Assembly: GCF_022869785.1 (NCBI RefSeq)
Contig: NZ_CP094997.1
Location: 4,960,001 to 5,024,000, forward strand
Length of the DNA: 64,000 nucleotides
Source: Dyadobacter chenwenxiniae
GTDB taxonomy: Bacteria > Bacteroidota > Bacteroidia > Cytophagales > Spirosomataceae
Reading direction: 5' to 3'
Position 1 is the first letter of the stretch. Each line of letters begins with the position of its first letter. The notes beneath the pieces are model-generated. The model did not search any database and was not told the DNA's origin. It saw nothing but the letters and a program-made list of their open reading frames with translations. Both the position numbers and the translations under genes were made by a program. Below, piece after piece: positions 7,224-16,048 of the stretch.

Positions 7224-8726
7224 CTACTTACTACTATTAGGGATTACAACAGAATGGAATCCATTTTGCAAGACAAATTCAAATACGGCTCCCTTTCCCG
7301 GTTCACTTAAAACCTCAATGGAAGAATGATGTAATTCAAGGATCTTTCGGACGATAGCCAACCCCAGTCCTATCCCATTCGAGGATGCGATATGCAGGTC
7401 GGCCTGTTTGTAGCGTTCGAAGATCTGCTCCTGATATTCCTTGGCTATCCCCACGCCGGTGTCCGTAACTCTTACCCTAACGCCGTTGCCGAGTTCGAGG
7501 AGGCCTACTGATATTTGCCCGCCATCCGGAGTAAATTTGAAAGCATTGTCAAGCAGGTTTTGGAAAACCCGCTCTGTCAGTGCGATATCCGCGAATACCG
7601 TCGGCAGAACGATGGGTGCTTCGAGTGTCAGGCGGATACTGCGTTCCGTGGCTTTCAGCTGGTAGGCACTGACAATGTCAGAGACCAGCTCGCCTATCGG
7701 AAACAGCTCTTTTTGCGGTGTAACGACATTGGCTTCCAGTTTCGAGTATTGGAACAATTGATCCACCAACCCGGAAAGCCTTTTAGTGCCCTCGTGGACA
7801 ATGGATAGATACCGGTCGGTTTCCGCGTGGGACAGGGAATCACCTTTGATCATCAGCGTTTCCACATAACCCTGCATAATCGAAAGCGGCGTCCGCAAGT
7901 CATGCGACACATTCGCGATCAGCTCCTGACGGAACCGATCGGCCGCAGTGATCTTTTCGATGTTATCGACAATGACATCGGCCATATCATTGAAGGTAGA
8001 AGTGAGTACACCCAGATTACCCTTTGCGTAGCCACGTATCCTAGCTGAGTAGTCTCCATCCTTGAAGGTTTTCACTACGCCCGCAATGCTGCAGATGCTA
8101 TCAGTGATCAGAAAAAAAGTCACTACCCCCACCACAAACGCCCCTAGCAGGGCCGCAAAAAATATGTAAACAGCTAGCCGGAAATAAAGGTCATCATTGA
8201 GCGAGCCGAGAATCTCCTTTTGCTTTTCGCTTGCGAGTACCGCATATACATACCCCGCCACCTTCCCATTTTCAAAAACAGGTGCGACAGAGAAAATGCT
8301 TGCTTCGTCGGGATTTTTAGGATTATCTCCCAGCGGCCGCTTGCTTGAATCGGCCGCCAGCCATTCCCTGACCTTGGCCATGTCGACTTTGTTCATTTGA
8401 ACGGTAGCTTGGGGTACTACATAATCGGTGATCTTGCCGAGTGTATCGAGCAGGTATACTTCCACACTCGGATTGGCCACCATCGTTGCATGTATGATAT
8501 CGTGCGTAACCGTCGTATCAGGCTTTCCGTTTTTGATAGGTTGGGTAAAAGAGGCAAGGTGCCCCGCAATGTCACCATAAAGCTGCTGATGAGCGGCCAT
8601 GTAATACGATTTGGAAAACCGCGATCCAATTAAGACGAACACCAGGGCAAGCACTAGTAAAAGGCTCGCAAATACGCCGCTGATCTTCCAGAATAAAAGG
8701 TTTCCACGGATGGTTTTTACAGACAT
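7224..8726 (-). CDS. Sensor histidine kinase (HAMP-HisKA-HATPase)
   Basis: A 500-residue membrane sensor kinase. An N-terminal helix (about 10-35), a periplasmic sensor domain (about 36-180) and a second helix (about 183-210) are followed by HAMP, HisKA with the phosphorylated His275 in VSHDLRTPL, and an HATPase domain with N box (NLLDNAFKFTP), G1 (VTDTGVGIAKE) and G2 (GIGLGLAIVRKI). The start at 8726 lies 1 bp after the response-regulator stop, so the two are one transcriptional and probably translationally coupled unit; a longer frame would overlap the regulator by 29 bp. It phosphorylates the adjacent OmpR-type regulator; the likely targets are the divergent spondin/YHS genes. Confidence 0.92.
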   Translation of the reverse strand: MSVKTIRGNLLFWKISGVFASLLLVLALVFVLIGSRFSKSYYMAAHQQLYGDIAGHLASFTQPIKNGKPDTTVTHDIIHATMVANPSVEVYLLDTLGKITDYVVPQATVQMNKVDMAKVREWLAADSSKRPLGDNPKNPDEASIFSVAPVFENGKVAGYVYAVLASEKQKEILGSLNDDLYFRLAVYIFFAALLGAFVVGVVTFFLITDSICSIAGVVKTFKDGDYSARIRGYAKGNLGVLTSTFNDMADVIVDNIEKITAADRFRQELIANVSHDLRTPLSIMQGYVETLMIKGDSLSHAETDRYLSIVHEGTKRLSGLVDQLFQYSKLEANVVTPQKELFPIGELVSDIVSAYQLKATERSIRLTLEAPIVLPTVFADIALTERVFQNLLDNAFKFTPDGGQISVGLLELGNGVRVRVTDTGVGIAKEYQEQIFERYKQADLHIASSNGIGLGLAIVRKILELHHSSIEVLSEPGKGAVFEFVLQNGFHSVVIPNSSK

Positions 8727-8727
8727 A

Positions 8728-9432
8728 TTACAGGTCTTCATTAAATCGGTAGCCAATGCCCCAGGTGGTTAATACAAATGACGGATTGGAAACATCCACT
8801 TCAATTTTTCCTCTGAGCCGGTTAATATGTGTGTTAACCGTATGCTCATAGCCTTCGAAATCGTAACCCCAAACCAGACTCAGCAGCTGTTTGCGGCTAT
8901 AACTCCTGCCAGGATTGGAAGCCAGCAGGACGATCAGCTCAAATTCACGCGGCGAAAGCTCGATGCGCTCCCCGAGTAGCATAACTTTACGTTTCTCAAT
9001 ATCGATTTCAAGACCGGCAATGCTGATCTGCGGTGGCCGCGGCGTGCTATACCTGGCCTTTTCTTCGCTCCGGCGAAAAATGACGCGTACACGTGCAATA
9101 AATTCCCTGATGCTGAAGGGTTTGGTAAGGTAATCGTCGGCGCCTGTTTCAAGGCCCATAACCTTATCAATTTCTTCTGACCGCGCAGTAAGCATCATTA
9201 TTGGCGTTTGTCGGTCGTTCTGCCTTACCTTTCTGCACACTTCCATCCCATTCATGCCTGGCAGCATTACATCCAGGATAATCAGCTCGAATGCCGAATC
9301 CAATGCCCTCTCAAGACCATTCTGCCCATTTTTTTCAGCAACCACCTTACATCCCAGATCAGATAGATGGATGGTCAGCAGCTCTGTGATATTGCTGTCG
9401 TCCTCAATGATCAAAACATTTCTTGTATCCAT
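8728..9432 (-). CDS. OmpR-family response regulator
   Basis: A receiver domain (acidic pair D11-D12, phospho-acceptor D54 in ILDVMLPGMNG, conserved Lys in YLTKPF) is followed by a winged-helix DNA-binding domain with LSPREFELIVLLASNPGRS and the recognition helix region YEHTVNTHINRLRGKIE. The chosen start (MDTRNVLIIEDD) fits the family; the frame is open 9 codons further upstream. It lies directly before the kinase gene and is divergent from the spondin-domain lipoprotein gene, so it plausibly binds the 140-bp region between them. Confidence 0.92.
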   Translation of the reverse strand: MDTRNVLIIEDDSNITELLTIHLSDLGCKVVAEKNGQNGLERALDSAFELIILDVMLPGMNGMEVCRKVRQNDRQTPIMMLTARSEEIDKVMGLETGADDYLTKPFSIREFIARVRVIFRRSEEKARYSTPRPPQISIAGLEIDIEKRKVMLLGERIELSPREFELIVLLASNPGRSYSRKQLLSLVWGYDFEGYEHTVNTHINRLRGKIEVDVSNPSFVLTTWGIGYRFNEDL

Positions 9433-9487
9433 TTGCCCCCTGATTTTCTGCAAGTTCATAAATAAAACAGCACAAAAACCGGTGTGA

Positions 9488-9495
9488 TACTTTTG
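9488..9495 (+). promoter_or_regulatory. Probable -7 box before spondin gene
   Basis: TACTTTTG matches TAnnTTTG, about 75 bp upstream of the lipoprotein start and within the region shared with the response-regulator gene. No clear -33 element at 19 bp, which would fit an activator-dependent promoter; that last point is inference. Confidence 0.4.
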
Positions 9496-9570
9496 TTATA
9501 ATTCCGTAACGCCGGTGGGATATCGTCTCCGTTGTTTTGCATCATTCCAACACGCAAAACACAACCGGAT

Positions 9571-10857
9571 ATGATCAAACCACTGCTTGGGCTATCGCTG
9601 ACAGCCCTTATTTTCAGTTCTTGTACGAAGGACCACGATCCTCAACCACAGCCGAGGACTATTTCAATCGAGAATGTCCTTGACAGCAGACCGTTGGTAC
9701 AGTCGGGAACATTCAAGGGGGCCGGCGCTCCCCCTGTAATCCTGCCCGGGCAATCCATATCTTTCTCATTTTCGGCATCCAAAAACCAGCGCCTGACCTT
9801 CGCCACCATGTACGGGTGGAGCAATGACCTGTTTTTTGCACCAGAAAATCCGGGTATAAGGCTCTATGGTGACGACGGAACGCCCATTACAGGAGAAATT
9901 TCGTCGAAGATCAAACTATGGGATAACGGGACAAGGGTGAACGGCAAACCAGGAATGGCCCTCGTGCACCCTGGCACGGCAGAAGCTGCGAAACGAAACA
10001 TCAAGGAAGTGAATGGCATGGACGACTATGGCCATGCATTTCTGCCCGCATCGCAATTGATGAAGGTGTCGCTAAATTATGACGGCAGTTCAATGTTCAC
10101 TGTCACGATCAAAAACCAGTCAGGCGGTACGGCTAACGAAACACCATTCAGTCCAGGCAACTGGGCGATTTCCTATGTGGCGGGCAACGACCTGCTTTTG
10201 CCCGAACCGATCTATTCCAAAGATAAGGCTACAACGGAAGCATTGACACGCATTGCCGAAGCAGGCGACAATGGACCAATGAGTGCAATGCTGACCGGTC
10301 TGACAGGCATATTCACTCCGCTGTCGCCAATCCTTGTGATTGTTTACAACGGTAGTGAAAACCCTTTTTTCAAGTCCGGGGAAAACGACAGGGGCGAAGG
10401 ATTGAAGGAATTGGCACAAAAAGGCAATGCCGACATGTTGGCTAAGGCCTTGACGGGTAAGGGTGGCGTTAAAAATGTTTACGTTCTCAAAGAACCTAAC
10501 AGCACTGTGTTGTTGCCTAAAATCGGCGGAAATCCCGGCGGCAAAGTTTCCCAGTCACTGTCACTTATGCCCGGCGACCGCATCGCGATTGCAACCATGT
10601 ACGGATTTTCGAACGACTGGTTTTTTGCCCCGAAAGGCAATGGTATTGACGGAAGCACCACGGGAGATGTTTCCAGCTCCATCGGATTATATGATAATGG
10701 TACGGCCATTGACCAATTTCCCGGTGCAGGTATTACCCAGTTTAATCTGGCTGGAACGCCGTTGGCAGAGAGTAAAGCCATTGCTCTGGTCCCCAACCCT
10801 AACCAATTCACCACGCTGCCAGCGATCGGCAGCATGATCAAAGTTACGCTGCAATAA
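9571..10857 (+). CDS. Lipoprotein with two spondin-N-like domains
   Basis: From the ATG at 9571 the product begins MIKPLLGLSLTALIFSSC, a lipoprotein signal. The mature protein contains two related domains of about 150 residues, each with a near-identical signature: TFATMYGWSNDLFFAPENPG in the first and IATMYGFSNDWFFAPKGNG in the second, each followed by LWDNGT or LYDNGT. This is the spondin N-terminal domain as found in bacterial secreted proteins. Role unknown, probably extracellular binding. It is the first of a rightward group with the YHS proteins and is divergent from the two-component system. Confidence 0.85.
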   Translation: MIKPLLGLSLTALIFSSCTKDHDPQPQPRTISIENVLDSRPLVQSGTFKGAGAPPVILPGQSISFSFSASKNQRLTFATMYGWSNDLFFAPENPGIRLYGDDGTPITGEISSKIKLWDNGTRVNGKPGMALVHPGTAEAAKRNIKEVNGMDDYGHAFLPASQLMKVSLNYDGSSMFTVTIKNQSGGTANETPFSPGNWAISYVAGNDLLLPEPIYSKDKATTEALTRIAEAGDNGPMSAMLTGLTGIFTPLSPILVIVYNGSENPFFKSGENDRGEGLKELAQKGNADMLAKALTGKGGVKNVYVLKEPNSTVLLPKIGGNPGGKVSQSLSLMPGDRIAIATMYGFSNDWFFAPKGNGIDGSTTGDVSSSIGLYDNGTAIDQFPGAGITQFNLAGTPLAESKAIALVPNPNQFTTLPAIGSMIKVTLQ

Positions 10858-10902
10858 CCCACGCCTCGCTGTGGCAATGCAACGGGTTTTAAATTCAATC
10901 TA

Positions 10903-11370
10903 ATGAAAAAGCAAATCAGCATTTTTTTATTGCTCGCGCTCGGTCTTGGACAAGCCTTTGCGCAAACGGTCGAGATTCGTAAAAAGCAATTTAACCTGGA
11001 AGGTTCCGGGCTGGCGATTCAAGGCTATGATCCGGTTGCATATTTTACGATGAACAAGGCACTTGAAGGTAAAAAGGAGTTTTCGACCAACTTCAACGGA
11101 ACTGTCTATCGGTTTATGTCCAAACAGAACCGGGATGAATTTGCGGGTAACCCTGCCCGCTACGAACCTCAGTATGGCGGCTGGTGTGCATTTGCAATGG
11201 GCAAGAAAGGGGAAAAGGTGGAAGTTGATCCCGAAACTTTCAAAGTCATTGACGGTAAGCTTTATCTTTTTTACAATAAGTATTTCAACAACACCCTTAA
11301 AAGCTGGAATCAGGACGAAGCCCGTCTAAAAGCGCAGGCGAATAAGAACTGGAGCAAATTTGTACCTTAA
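10903..11370 (+). CDS. Exported YHS-domain protein
   Basis: Signal peptide (MKKQISIFLLLALGLGQAFAQ) followed by a YHS-type domain: IQGYDPVAYFTMNKALEGKKEF, YRFMSKQNRDEFAGNPARYEPQYGGWCAFAMGKKG. YHS domains are small metal-associated folds often seen in periplasmic or metal-trafficking proteins. The next gene is a paralogue only 15 bp downstream, so the pair is one operon and arose by duplication. Which metal or partner is involved cannot be told. Confidence 0.88.
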   Translation: MKKQISIFLLLALGLGQAFAQTVEIRKKQFNLEGSGLAIQGYDPVAYFTMNKALEGKKEFSTNFNGTVYRFMSKQNRDEFAGNPARYEPQYGGWCAFAMGKKGEKVEVDPETFKVIDGKLYLFYNKYFNNTLKSWNQDEARLKAQANKNWSKFVP

Positions 11371-11385
11371 AATCCAAAATACATC

Positions 11386-11826
11386 ATGAGAAAAATTATT
11401 TTAGCAACGACTTTCATACTAACTGCATTGGGCAGTTATGCTCAAAAATCAGAGATATTCGCACCCGGTGGCAAAGCCATTAAAGGATATGACGTAGTGG
11501 CATTCTTCAAAGATGCCGGACCTGTTGCCGGGGCCGATAGCTTATCCTACCAATACAAAGATGCCCAGTGGCTATTTGCCAACCGCGCCAACCTGGATGC
11601 ATTCAAAGCAAATCCCGACATGTATATGCCCCAATACGGCGGCTATTGTGCCTACGGAACATCCCAAGGTCACAAAGCTCCTACTGAAACGGATACCTGG
11701 ACCATCGTCAACGATAAATTATACTTCAATTACAACCAGAAAGTGAAGGAAAACTGGTCGAAAAAGTGGGATGAGCTCATTAGGAAAGCCGATACAGAGT
11801 GGCCACTGATCAAAGACAAGCAATAA
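11386..11826 (+). CDS. Exported YHS-domain protein (paralogue)
   Basis: A second secreted YHS protein (signal peptide ending GSYAQ) with IKGYDVVAFFKDAGPVAGAD, WLFANRANLDAFKANPDMYMPQYGGYCAYGTSQGHKAPTE. The conserved core YMPQYGGYCAYG parallels YEPQYGGWCAFA in the neighbour. Its TAA overlaps the ATG of the DoxX-like gene by one base, giving translational coupling to a membrane protein. Confidence 0.88.
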   Translation: MRKIILATTFILTALGSYAQKSEIFAPGGKAIKGYDVVAFFKDAGPVAGADSLSYQYKDAQWLFANRANLDAFKANPDMYMPQYGGYCAYGTSQGHKAPTETDTWTIVNDKLYFNYNQKVKENWSKKWDELIRKADTEWPLIKDKQ

Positions 11827-12224
11827 TGAGGCGTAAAACTCAAAAGACCTGGACATGGCTGCTCAGATTGGCCTCCGCCGGGATCATGCTTCAAACCGTG
11901 TTCTTCAAATTTACCGCAGCCCCGGAATCCGTTTACATCTTTTCCAGTCTGGGGATGGAGCCATGGGGCCGTATACTGGTCGGCGTTTTTGAACTGGTCG
12001 CTTCGGTATTGATTCTGGTGCCACGCACCACAGCTTACGGAGCCTTGGTGGGGATCGGCGTAATGACCGGCGCGATATTTATGCACCTTACACGTCTGGG
12101 TATTGAAGTGCAAGGCGATTCGGGGCAGCTGTTTATTTACGCGGTGCTGGTGATGGGAAGCTGTTTGATTCTGGCCTATTGGCAACGTAGCAGTTTGTCA
12201 GGCATTAGAATGCGTGAACATTAA
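11826..12224 (+). CDS. DoxX-like four-helix membrane protein
   Basis: The start at 11826 shares a base with the previous stop (TAATG). The 132-residue protein has four hydrophobic segments and the motif LRLASAGIMLQTVFFKFTAAPESVYIFSSLGMEPWGR, GVFELVASVLILVPRTTAYGAL, GAIFMHLTRLG, typical of the DoxX/DoxD superfamily, which in other bacteria joins redox or sulfur metabolism complexes. Coupling to two exported YHS proteins hints at a shared periplasmic redox or metal function. Confidence 0.85.
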   Translation: MRRKTQKTWTWLLRLASAGIMLQTVFFKFTAAPESVYIFSSLGMEPWGRILVGVFELVASVLILVPRTTAYGALVGIGVMTGAIFMHLTRLGIEVQGDSGQLFIYAVLVMGSCLILAYWQRSSLSGIRMREH

Positions 12225-12277
12225 TTGATCAGCCGGTGCCTTGCGAGGTACTGGCTGATTTTGACCATACGATTGAT

Positions 12278-12784
12278 ATGAACAGACTAATAACAACATC
12301 ACTGATTCCACTGCTGGAACAACTCGGCGATGTCCTGAGCAGGCTTAGCGATGTGCAGTATATCAGCAAAATTCCCGTATTGTCGGAAGCTTCGCTGGGT
12401 ATGCATGTGCGGCACATCATTGAGTTTTTCCAGGAGCTCGAACAGGGCTATCTTGTCGGCTGTGTGGATTACGATGCCAGACGCCGGGAAAAGGCTATTG
12501 AAAACCACCTGGATTGCGCTATATTAAAACTCCGCCAAATTATCGCGAACCTCAAATATGATAATAAAACACTGCTGCTGGCTTATAAACCGAGCAGCGG
12601 AACGCCGAATTTTCATGTTCAGACTAGCTACGAGCGCGAGCTGCTGTACAACCTCGAACACACAGTGCACCATATGGCGATATTGAAGATCGGTATCAGA
12701 GCTATATCTACCATTGAGCTGGCTGAGGATTTCGGCGTTGCCAATTCGACAATCCGATACCATCAGGATAAATGTGTACAGTAA
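12278..12784 (+). CDS. DinB-superfamily protein
   Basis: A 168-residue all-alpha protein with His residues placed as in the DinB/YfiT metal-binding four-helix bundle: HVRHIIEFFQEL near residue 40 and YNLEHTVHHMAILKIGIR near 130. DinB-like proteins include thiol transferases and many of unknown function. I take the ATG at 12278 as the start because it begins the first helix (MNRLITTSLIPLLEQLGDVL). Its 3' end overlaps the next gene by 13 bp, so the two are coupled. Confidence 0.78.
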   Translation: MNRLITTSLIPLLEQLGDVLSRLSDVQYISKIPVLSEASLGMHVRHIIEFFQELEQGYLVGCVDYDARRREKAIENHLDCAILKLRQIIANLKYDNKTLLLAYKPSSGTPNFHVQTSYERELLYNLEHTVHHMAILKIGIRAISTIELAEDFGVANSTIRYHQDKCVQ

Positions 12785-14559
12785 CCTACATCCCGGCTGA
12801 AAACAGCATTTTCCTCACCTCTAACCGGGACGAACGCATTGACCGGGCTCCGGCAGTGCCGCCCGAGTGCTATTGCGTAAATAAAATTGAAATGATCTAC
12901 CCCAAAGATGCGCAGGCAGGCGGGACATGGATCGTTCTGAACGGTGACCGTTCGGCAGCAGTGCTCTTAAACGGCGGTTTTAAAAATCATTCTTACCAGA
13001 CGCCGTACCGCAAAAGCCGGGGACTCATCATGCTGGATATAATGGGTACAAATTCGCCTGCCGACCATTTCCAGGCTATGGACCTTAAAGCCATTGAGCC
13101 ATTCACCATCATTCTTTTAACCCAAGGAAGACTTCGGCGTTGCACGTGGGACGGGGACCATAAACATCTCACTGAGCTCGACGCGACCAAACCACATATC
13201 TGGGCGTCAGTAACATTATATGACCGCGATATGCAATTACAACGTGAAAACGCCCTAATACAGTGGCTCAAAGAGACCAGGCCGGTAAAACCGGAAGCTG
13301 TGGCGGACTTTCACCTAGGCGCCAACATGAGGTATGAGACCAGCAATGCGCCTCATAATGCAAATATCCGGACGGTGAGTGTCACCTTGTTAGCGCTTTC
13401 GACTGACAGGCGGGCTAGCGTGCTTTATCATGATCTGCACTCGGGCGAAGTCGCTGCCAAACGCATGCAAACACAGGCTCCTGGCACGCCATTATTGTTT
13501 AACAGTTTTTATTGGAAAACCCGGAGATTTTGGATCCGTCTCAGACATTGGGAATACTGGCCATTCGCATGCTTGTATCTTCCCCTGGTCCCGCTGTGGT
13601 TATGGCTCAGCTTGCGGGCCCGGTCATTGTTGTTTTTCAGTGCGGCAAATCCCGGGATAGCATACTCCGGTTTTATCCAGGAACGCAAAAGCGATATTTA
13701 CCCATTATTGCCGGAAGGGTTATATCCAAAAGGCGTACTTTGCAAAACCGGAATGTCGGCTGGGGAGATCAATTCGGTGCTCCGCGAGTCCTCTCTTGAT
13801 TTCCCTTTGATTGCCAAACCCGATATCGGCGAGCGCGGCATTCAAGTTGAACTTTTACGTAAGCCGGCTGACTTGGACACCTATCGATCTCGCACCAAGG
13901 TCGACTTTCTATTACAGGAGTATATCGACTATTCCCATGAGATCGGCATTTTTTATTACCGTATTCCAGGAAATAAAAACGGGCAACTATCAGGTATTGT
14001 CGGGAAAGAGTTTTTAAGCGTGACCGGAGATGGACAGACCAGTCTGCTGTCTCTACTGATGCAAAATGACCGAGCTGTTTTGCAGCTGCACGCATTGGCC
14101 GCTGTCTTTGGCGATCAATTTGATAACATTCCTGACTCAGGGGAGATACTTACCCTGGTACCGTACGGCAATCATATCCGTGGATCCAGGTTCATTGACC
14201 TGCATAGCCGCATAACACCTGGCCTAACAGATATGATCGATAAGGTATGCACACAGGTGCCCGGCTTTTATTTCGGCAGACTGGATATCCGCTTTAAAAA
14301 TTGGGAAGAACTCGAAGCCGGAAGACATTTTTCGATCATCGAATTGAATGGTACAGGCAGCGAACCCACACACATTTACGACCCCGCCCACTCGTTGTTT
14401 TTCGCATGGAAGGAGATTTACCGACATTGGAAAATCGTTTTCAAGATCAGCATGATCAATGCTCATAATGGCAAACAGCCTTTGATGAGCCTGAAAGAAG
14501 GTTTGGAAATGAAAAGGGCGCACGACAAGCATTTAAATCTAATGCAAGCCCAACATTAA
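12772..14559 (+). CDS. NRDE (TANGO2-like) domain fused to ATP-grasp-type domain
   Basis: Residues 1 to about 235 form an NRDE/TANGO2 domain: MCTVTYIPAENSIFLTSNRDE with conserved Cys2 and the NRDE motif, and AGGTWIVLNGDRSAAVLLNGG. After a linker, residues about 245-595 match a separate Bacteroidota protein: an amphipathic and hydrophobic region (HWEYWPFACLYLPLVPLWLW, SAANPGIAYSGFIQERKSDI) and an ATP-grasp-like ligase core (PLIAKPDIGERGIQVELL, FLLQEYIDYSHEIGIFYYR, YFGRLDIRFKNWEEL, FSIIELNGTGSEP). Homologues are, as I recall them, usually two genes, so this is a natural fusion or a lost stop codon. TANGO2-like proteins are linked to heme or lipid handling; the ligase substrate is unknown. Expressed with the DinB-like gene (13-bp overlap). 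Confidence 0.82.
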   Translation: MCTVTYIPAENSIFLTSNRDERIDRAPAVPPECYCVNKIEMIYPKDAQAGGTWIVLNGDRSAAVLLNGGFKNHSYQTPYRKSRGLIMLDIMGTNSPADHFQAMDLKAIEPFTIILLTQGRLRRCTWDGDHKHLTELDATKPHIWASVTLYDRDMQLQRENALIQWLKETRPVKPEAVADFHLGANMRYETSNAPHNANIRTVSVTLLALSTDRRASVLYHDLHSGEVAAKRMQTQAPGTPLLFNSFYWKTRRFWIRLRHWEYWPFACLYLPLVPLWLWLSLRARSLLFFSAANPGIAYSGFIQERKSDIYPLLPEGLYPKGVLCKTGMSAGEINSVLRESSLDFPLIAKPDIGERGIQVELLRKPADLDTYRSRTKVDFLLQEYIDYSHEIGIFYYRIPGNKNGQLSGIVGKEFLSVTGDGQTSLLSLLMQNDRAVLQLHALAAVFGDQFDNIPDSGEILTLVPYGNHIRGSRFIDLHSRITPGLTDMIDKVCTQVPGFYFGRLDIRFKNWEELEAGRHFSIIELNGTGSEPTHIYDPAHSLFFAWKEIYRHWKIVFKISMINAHNGKQPLMSLKEGLEMKRAHDKHLNLMQAQH

Positions 14560-14826
14560 CTACGTTTTCAAAAGGAAGCCGTGCCCTGGGTACCGATTTT
14601 TCAATTAAGAAATCAGATTCGCAAAGAAGGTTAAGTTTGCGCCGGTGAACTCCTAATCGAAAGGGCTGCCTGTTTTGTGCGCGAAAGTAATTTTTCCGTC
14701 ATTCACTCAGAGCCTTCGCAACAACAATAACATAACGCACAATAATATACGTAACTGATGTGTTTCAAAAATTTGGTAACCCCGAAGGGCAACACATAAC
14801 TGTTAATCTCTTATAAGAACTTGCTT

Positions 14827-15438
14827 TCAGGGATTGATTTTTGAGAATATATACACAGCCGTGTAAGGAACGTCGACGGTTTCCAGCGCATTGCCTGGCG
14901 GGACAGCAGGTGCCCTCCCTCCTTTCGTTGCAATGCGCTGAATATAATCGGTATCTTCAAATCTGCCATTGGGTATTGTTCCTGTCTTTGGCATTAAGAG
15001 CAGCCAATCGATGTGCTGCGGATCTACGCTAGCAGTTTTCGCCGGAGAAAACTGCTGGCCTACGATCAACGAATTCGTCGCATCAACCGTCCAGGATGGC
15101 CCGCCAAAATGCCGTCCCACTTTCGCATTTGAAACAGCGAATAAATCAGCTTCTGGCTCAATAAATACCCATTCATATGCTGTCGGATAGCTATTCTGTC
15201 GTTCCTGAGCCTTGTATTTTTGCACGCCTTCTGCAAAATAAACTGCCACTGGACTGTTTCCACTAGGATTAGCGGGCAATGCTACCGCCGCAGGGATAGG
15301 CAATGCCAGAGCCTGGGAAATTTTAAAAGCTGGCGATGACGTGTCCGGATCAACATGGTCGGTACATGCGGTCAGAAAGACTGCGGCGAATACAGCCATT
15401 CTCACCTGAGCTGTGAACGAATGAAATATTTTGAACAT
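14827..15438 (-). CDS. DUF3455 lipoprotein
   Basis: A 203-residue lipoprotein (signal with FLTAC) that carries all the DUF3455 landmarks in order: GNSPVAVYFAEGVQKYKAQ, YEWVFIEPEADLFAVSNAKVGRHFGGPSW, HIDWLLLMPKTG, YIQRIATKGGRAP and VPYTAVYIFSK. DUF3455 has no known function. It is the last gene of a leftward run (18.7-14.8 kb) of exported proteins probably controlled by the divergent LuxR-family ATPase. Confidence 0.88.
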   Translation of the reverse strand: MFKIFHSFTAQVRMAVFAAVFLTACTDHVDPDTSSPAFKISQALALPIPAAVALPANPSGNSPVAVYFAEGVQKYKAQERQNSYPTAYEWVFIEPEADLFAVSNAKVGRHFGGPSWTVDATNSLIVGQQFSPAKTASVDPQHIDWLLLMPKTGTIPNGRFEDTDYIQRIATKGGRAPAVPPGNALETVDVPYTAVYIFSKINP

Positions 15439-15466
15439 TGTAATCAGTGTTTACACCATGAATGGA

Positions 15467-15997
15467 TCACGGTAATTTAGTATTGTGAGGAGCGAATATG
15501 CCGTGCGTATTATCCAGTTCAACCCAGGCATGCAACGTCCACAAATTAAATTCTGTGTTGATCTCCCATTCATCGTCCTTACCCGTAAAACCTTCGGGGA
15601 CAGCAGGCGGATTTTTTATGTCCTTGATAGGCGTGGCGTACTCGACTGCTACCAGTTTCATTGTATCCTTACCATAAGGCGCATACAAGAGTATTTCGGG
15701 CTTTCCTATTTCGAATTTATTGTCTAGCAGATCTGTATTCAGGTAATGAAAACCCATTTGCGTCCGGTAACCCGTTACTTCCTGATCGTAACCTTCTGCA
15801 ATAGCTTTGTTCAGATCCCGGAAAGGAATAACGGCCTGCCGGACCTGATTTAGTTCCTGCTCCACCACTGGGTCGTGATCCTTCCGCTGCTCTTCGGTGC
15901 AGGATGTGAAGAAAATACTTATGGCACCGACGAAAAGGTAGGTAGGAAAGTTTTTGACCAAAGTCAGGTATGCATTAAAGTTTAATGTTGTTTTCAT
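15467..15997 (-). CDS. Lipoprotein of an unnamed conserved family
   Basis: The product has an N-terminal hydrophobic segment with a lipobox (FFTSC) and a mature part with the pattern AIAEGY, MGFHYLNTDLLDNKFEIGKPEILLY, KLVAVEYATPI, WTLHAWVELDNTHGIFAPHN. I recognise this pattern (mG-HY-N, PE-L-Y, LV-VEY, LH-W, N-GIF---N) from many secreted bacterial proteins of unknown function, but cannot give it a name. It is 28 bp upstream of the DUF3455 gene, so the two are coexpressed. Confidence 0.7.
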   Translation of the reverse strand: MKTTLNFNAYLTLVKNFPTYLFVGAISIFFTSCTEEQRKDHDPVVEQELNQVRQAVIPFRDLNKAIAEGYDQEVTGYRTQMGFHYLNTDLLDNKFEIGKPEILLYAPYGKDTMKLVAVEYATPIKDIKNPPAVPEGFTGKDDEWEINTEFNLWTLHAWVELDNTHGIFAPHNTKLP

Positions 15998-16048
15998 TTT
16001 AATAATTATCAGTAGATGAATTTTTCTGAAATGATTTGCCCCTGTTGA

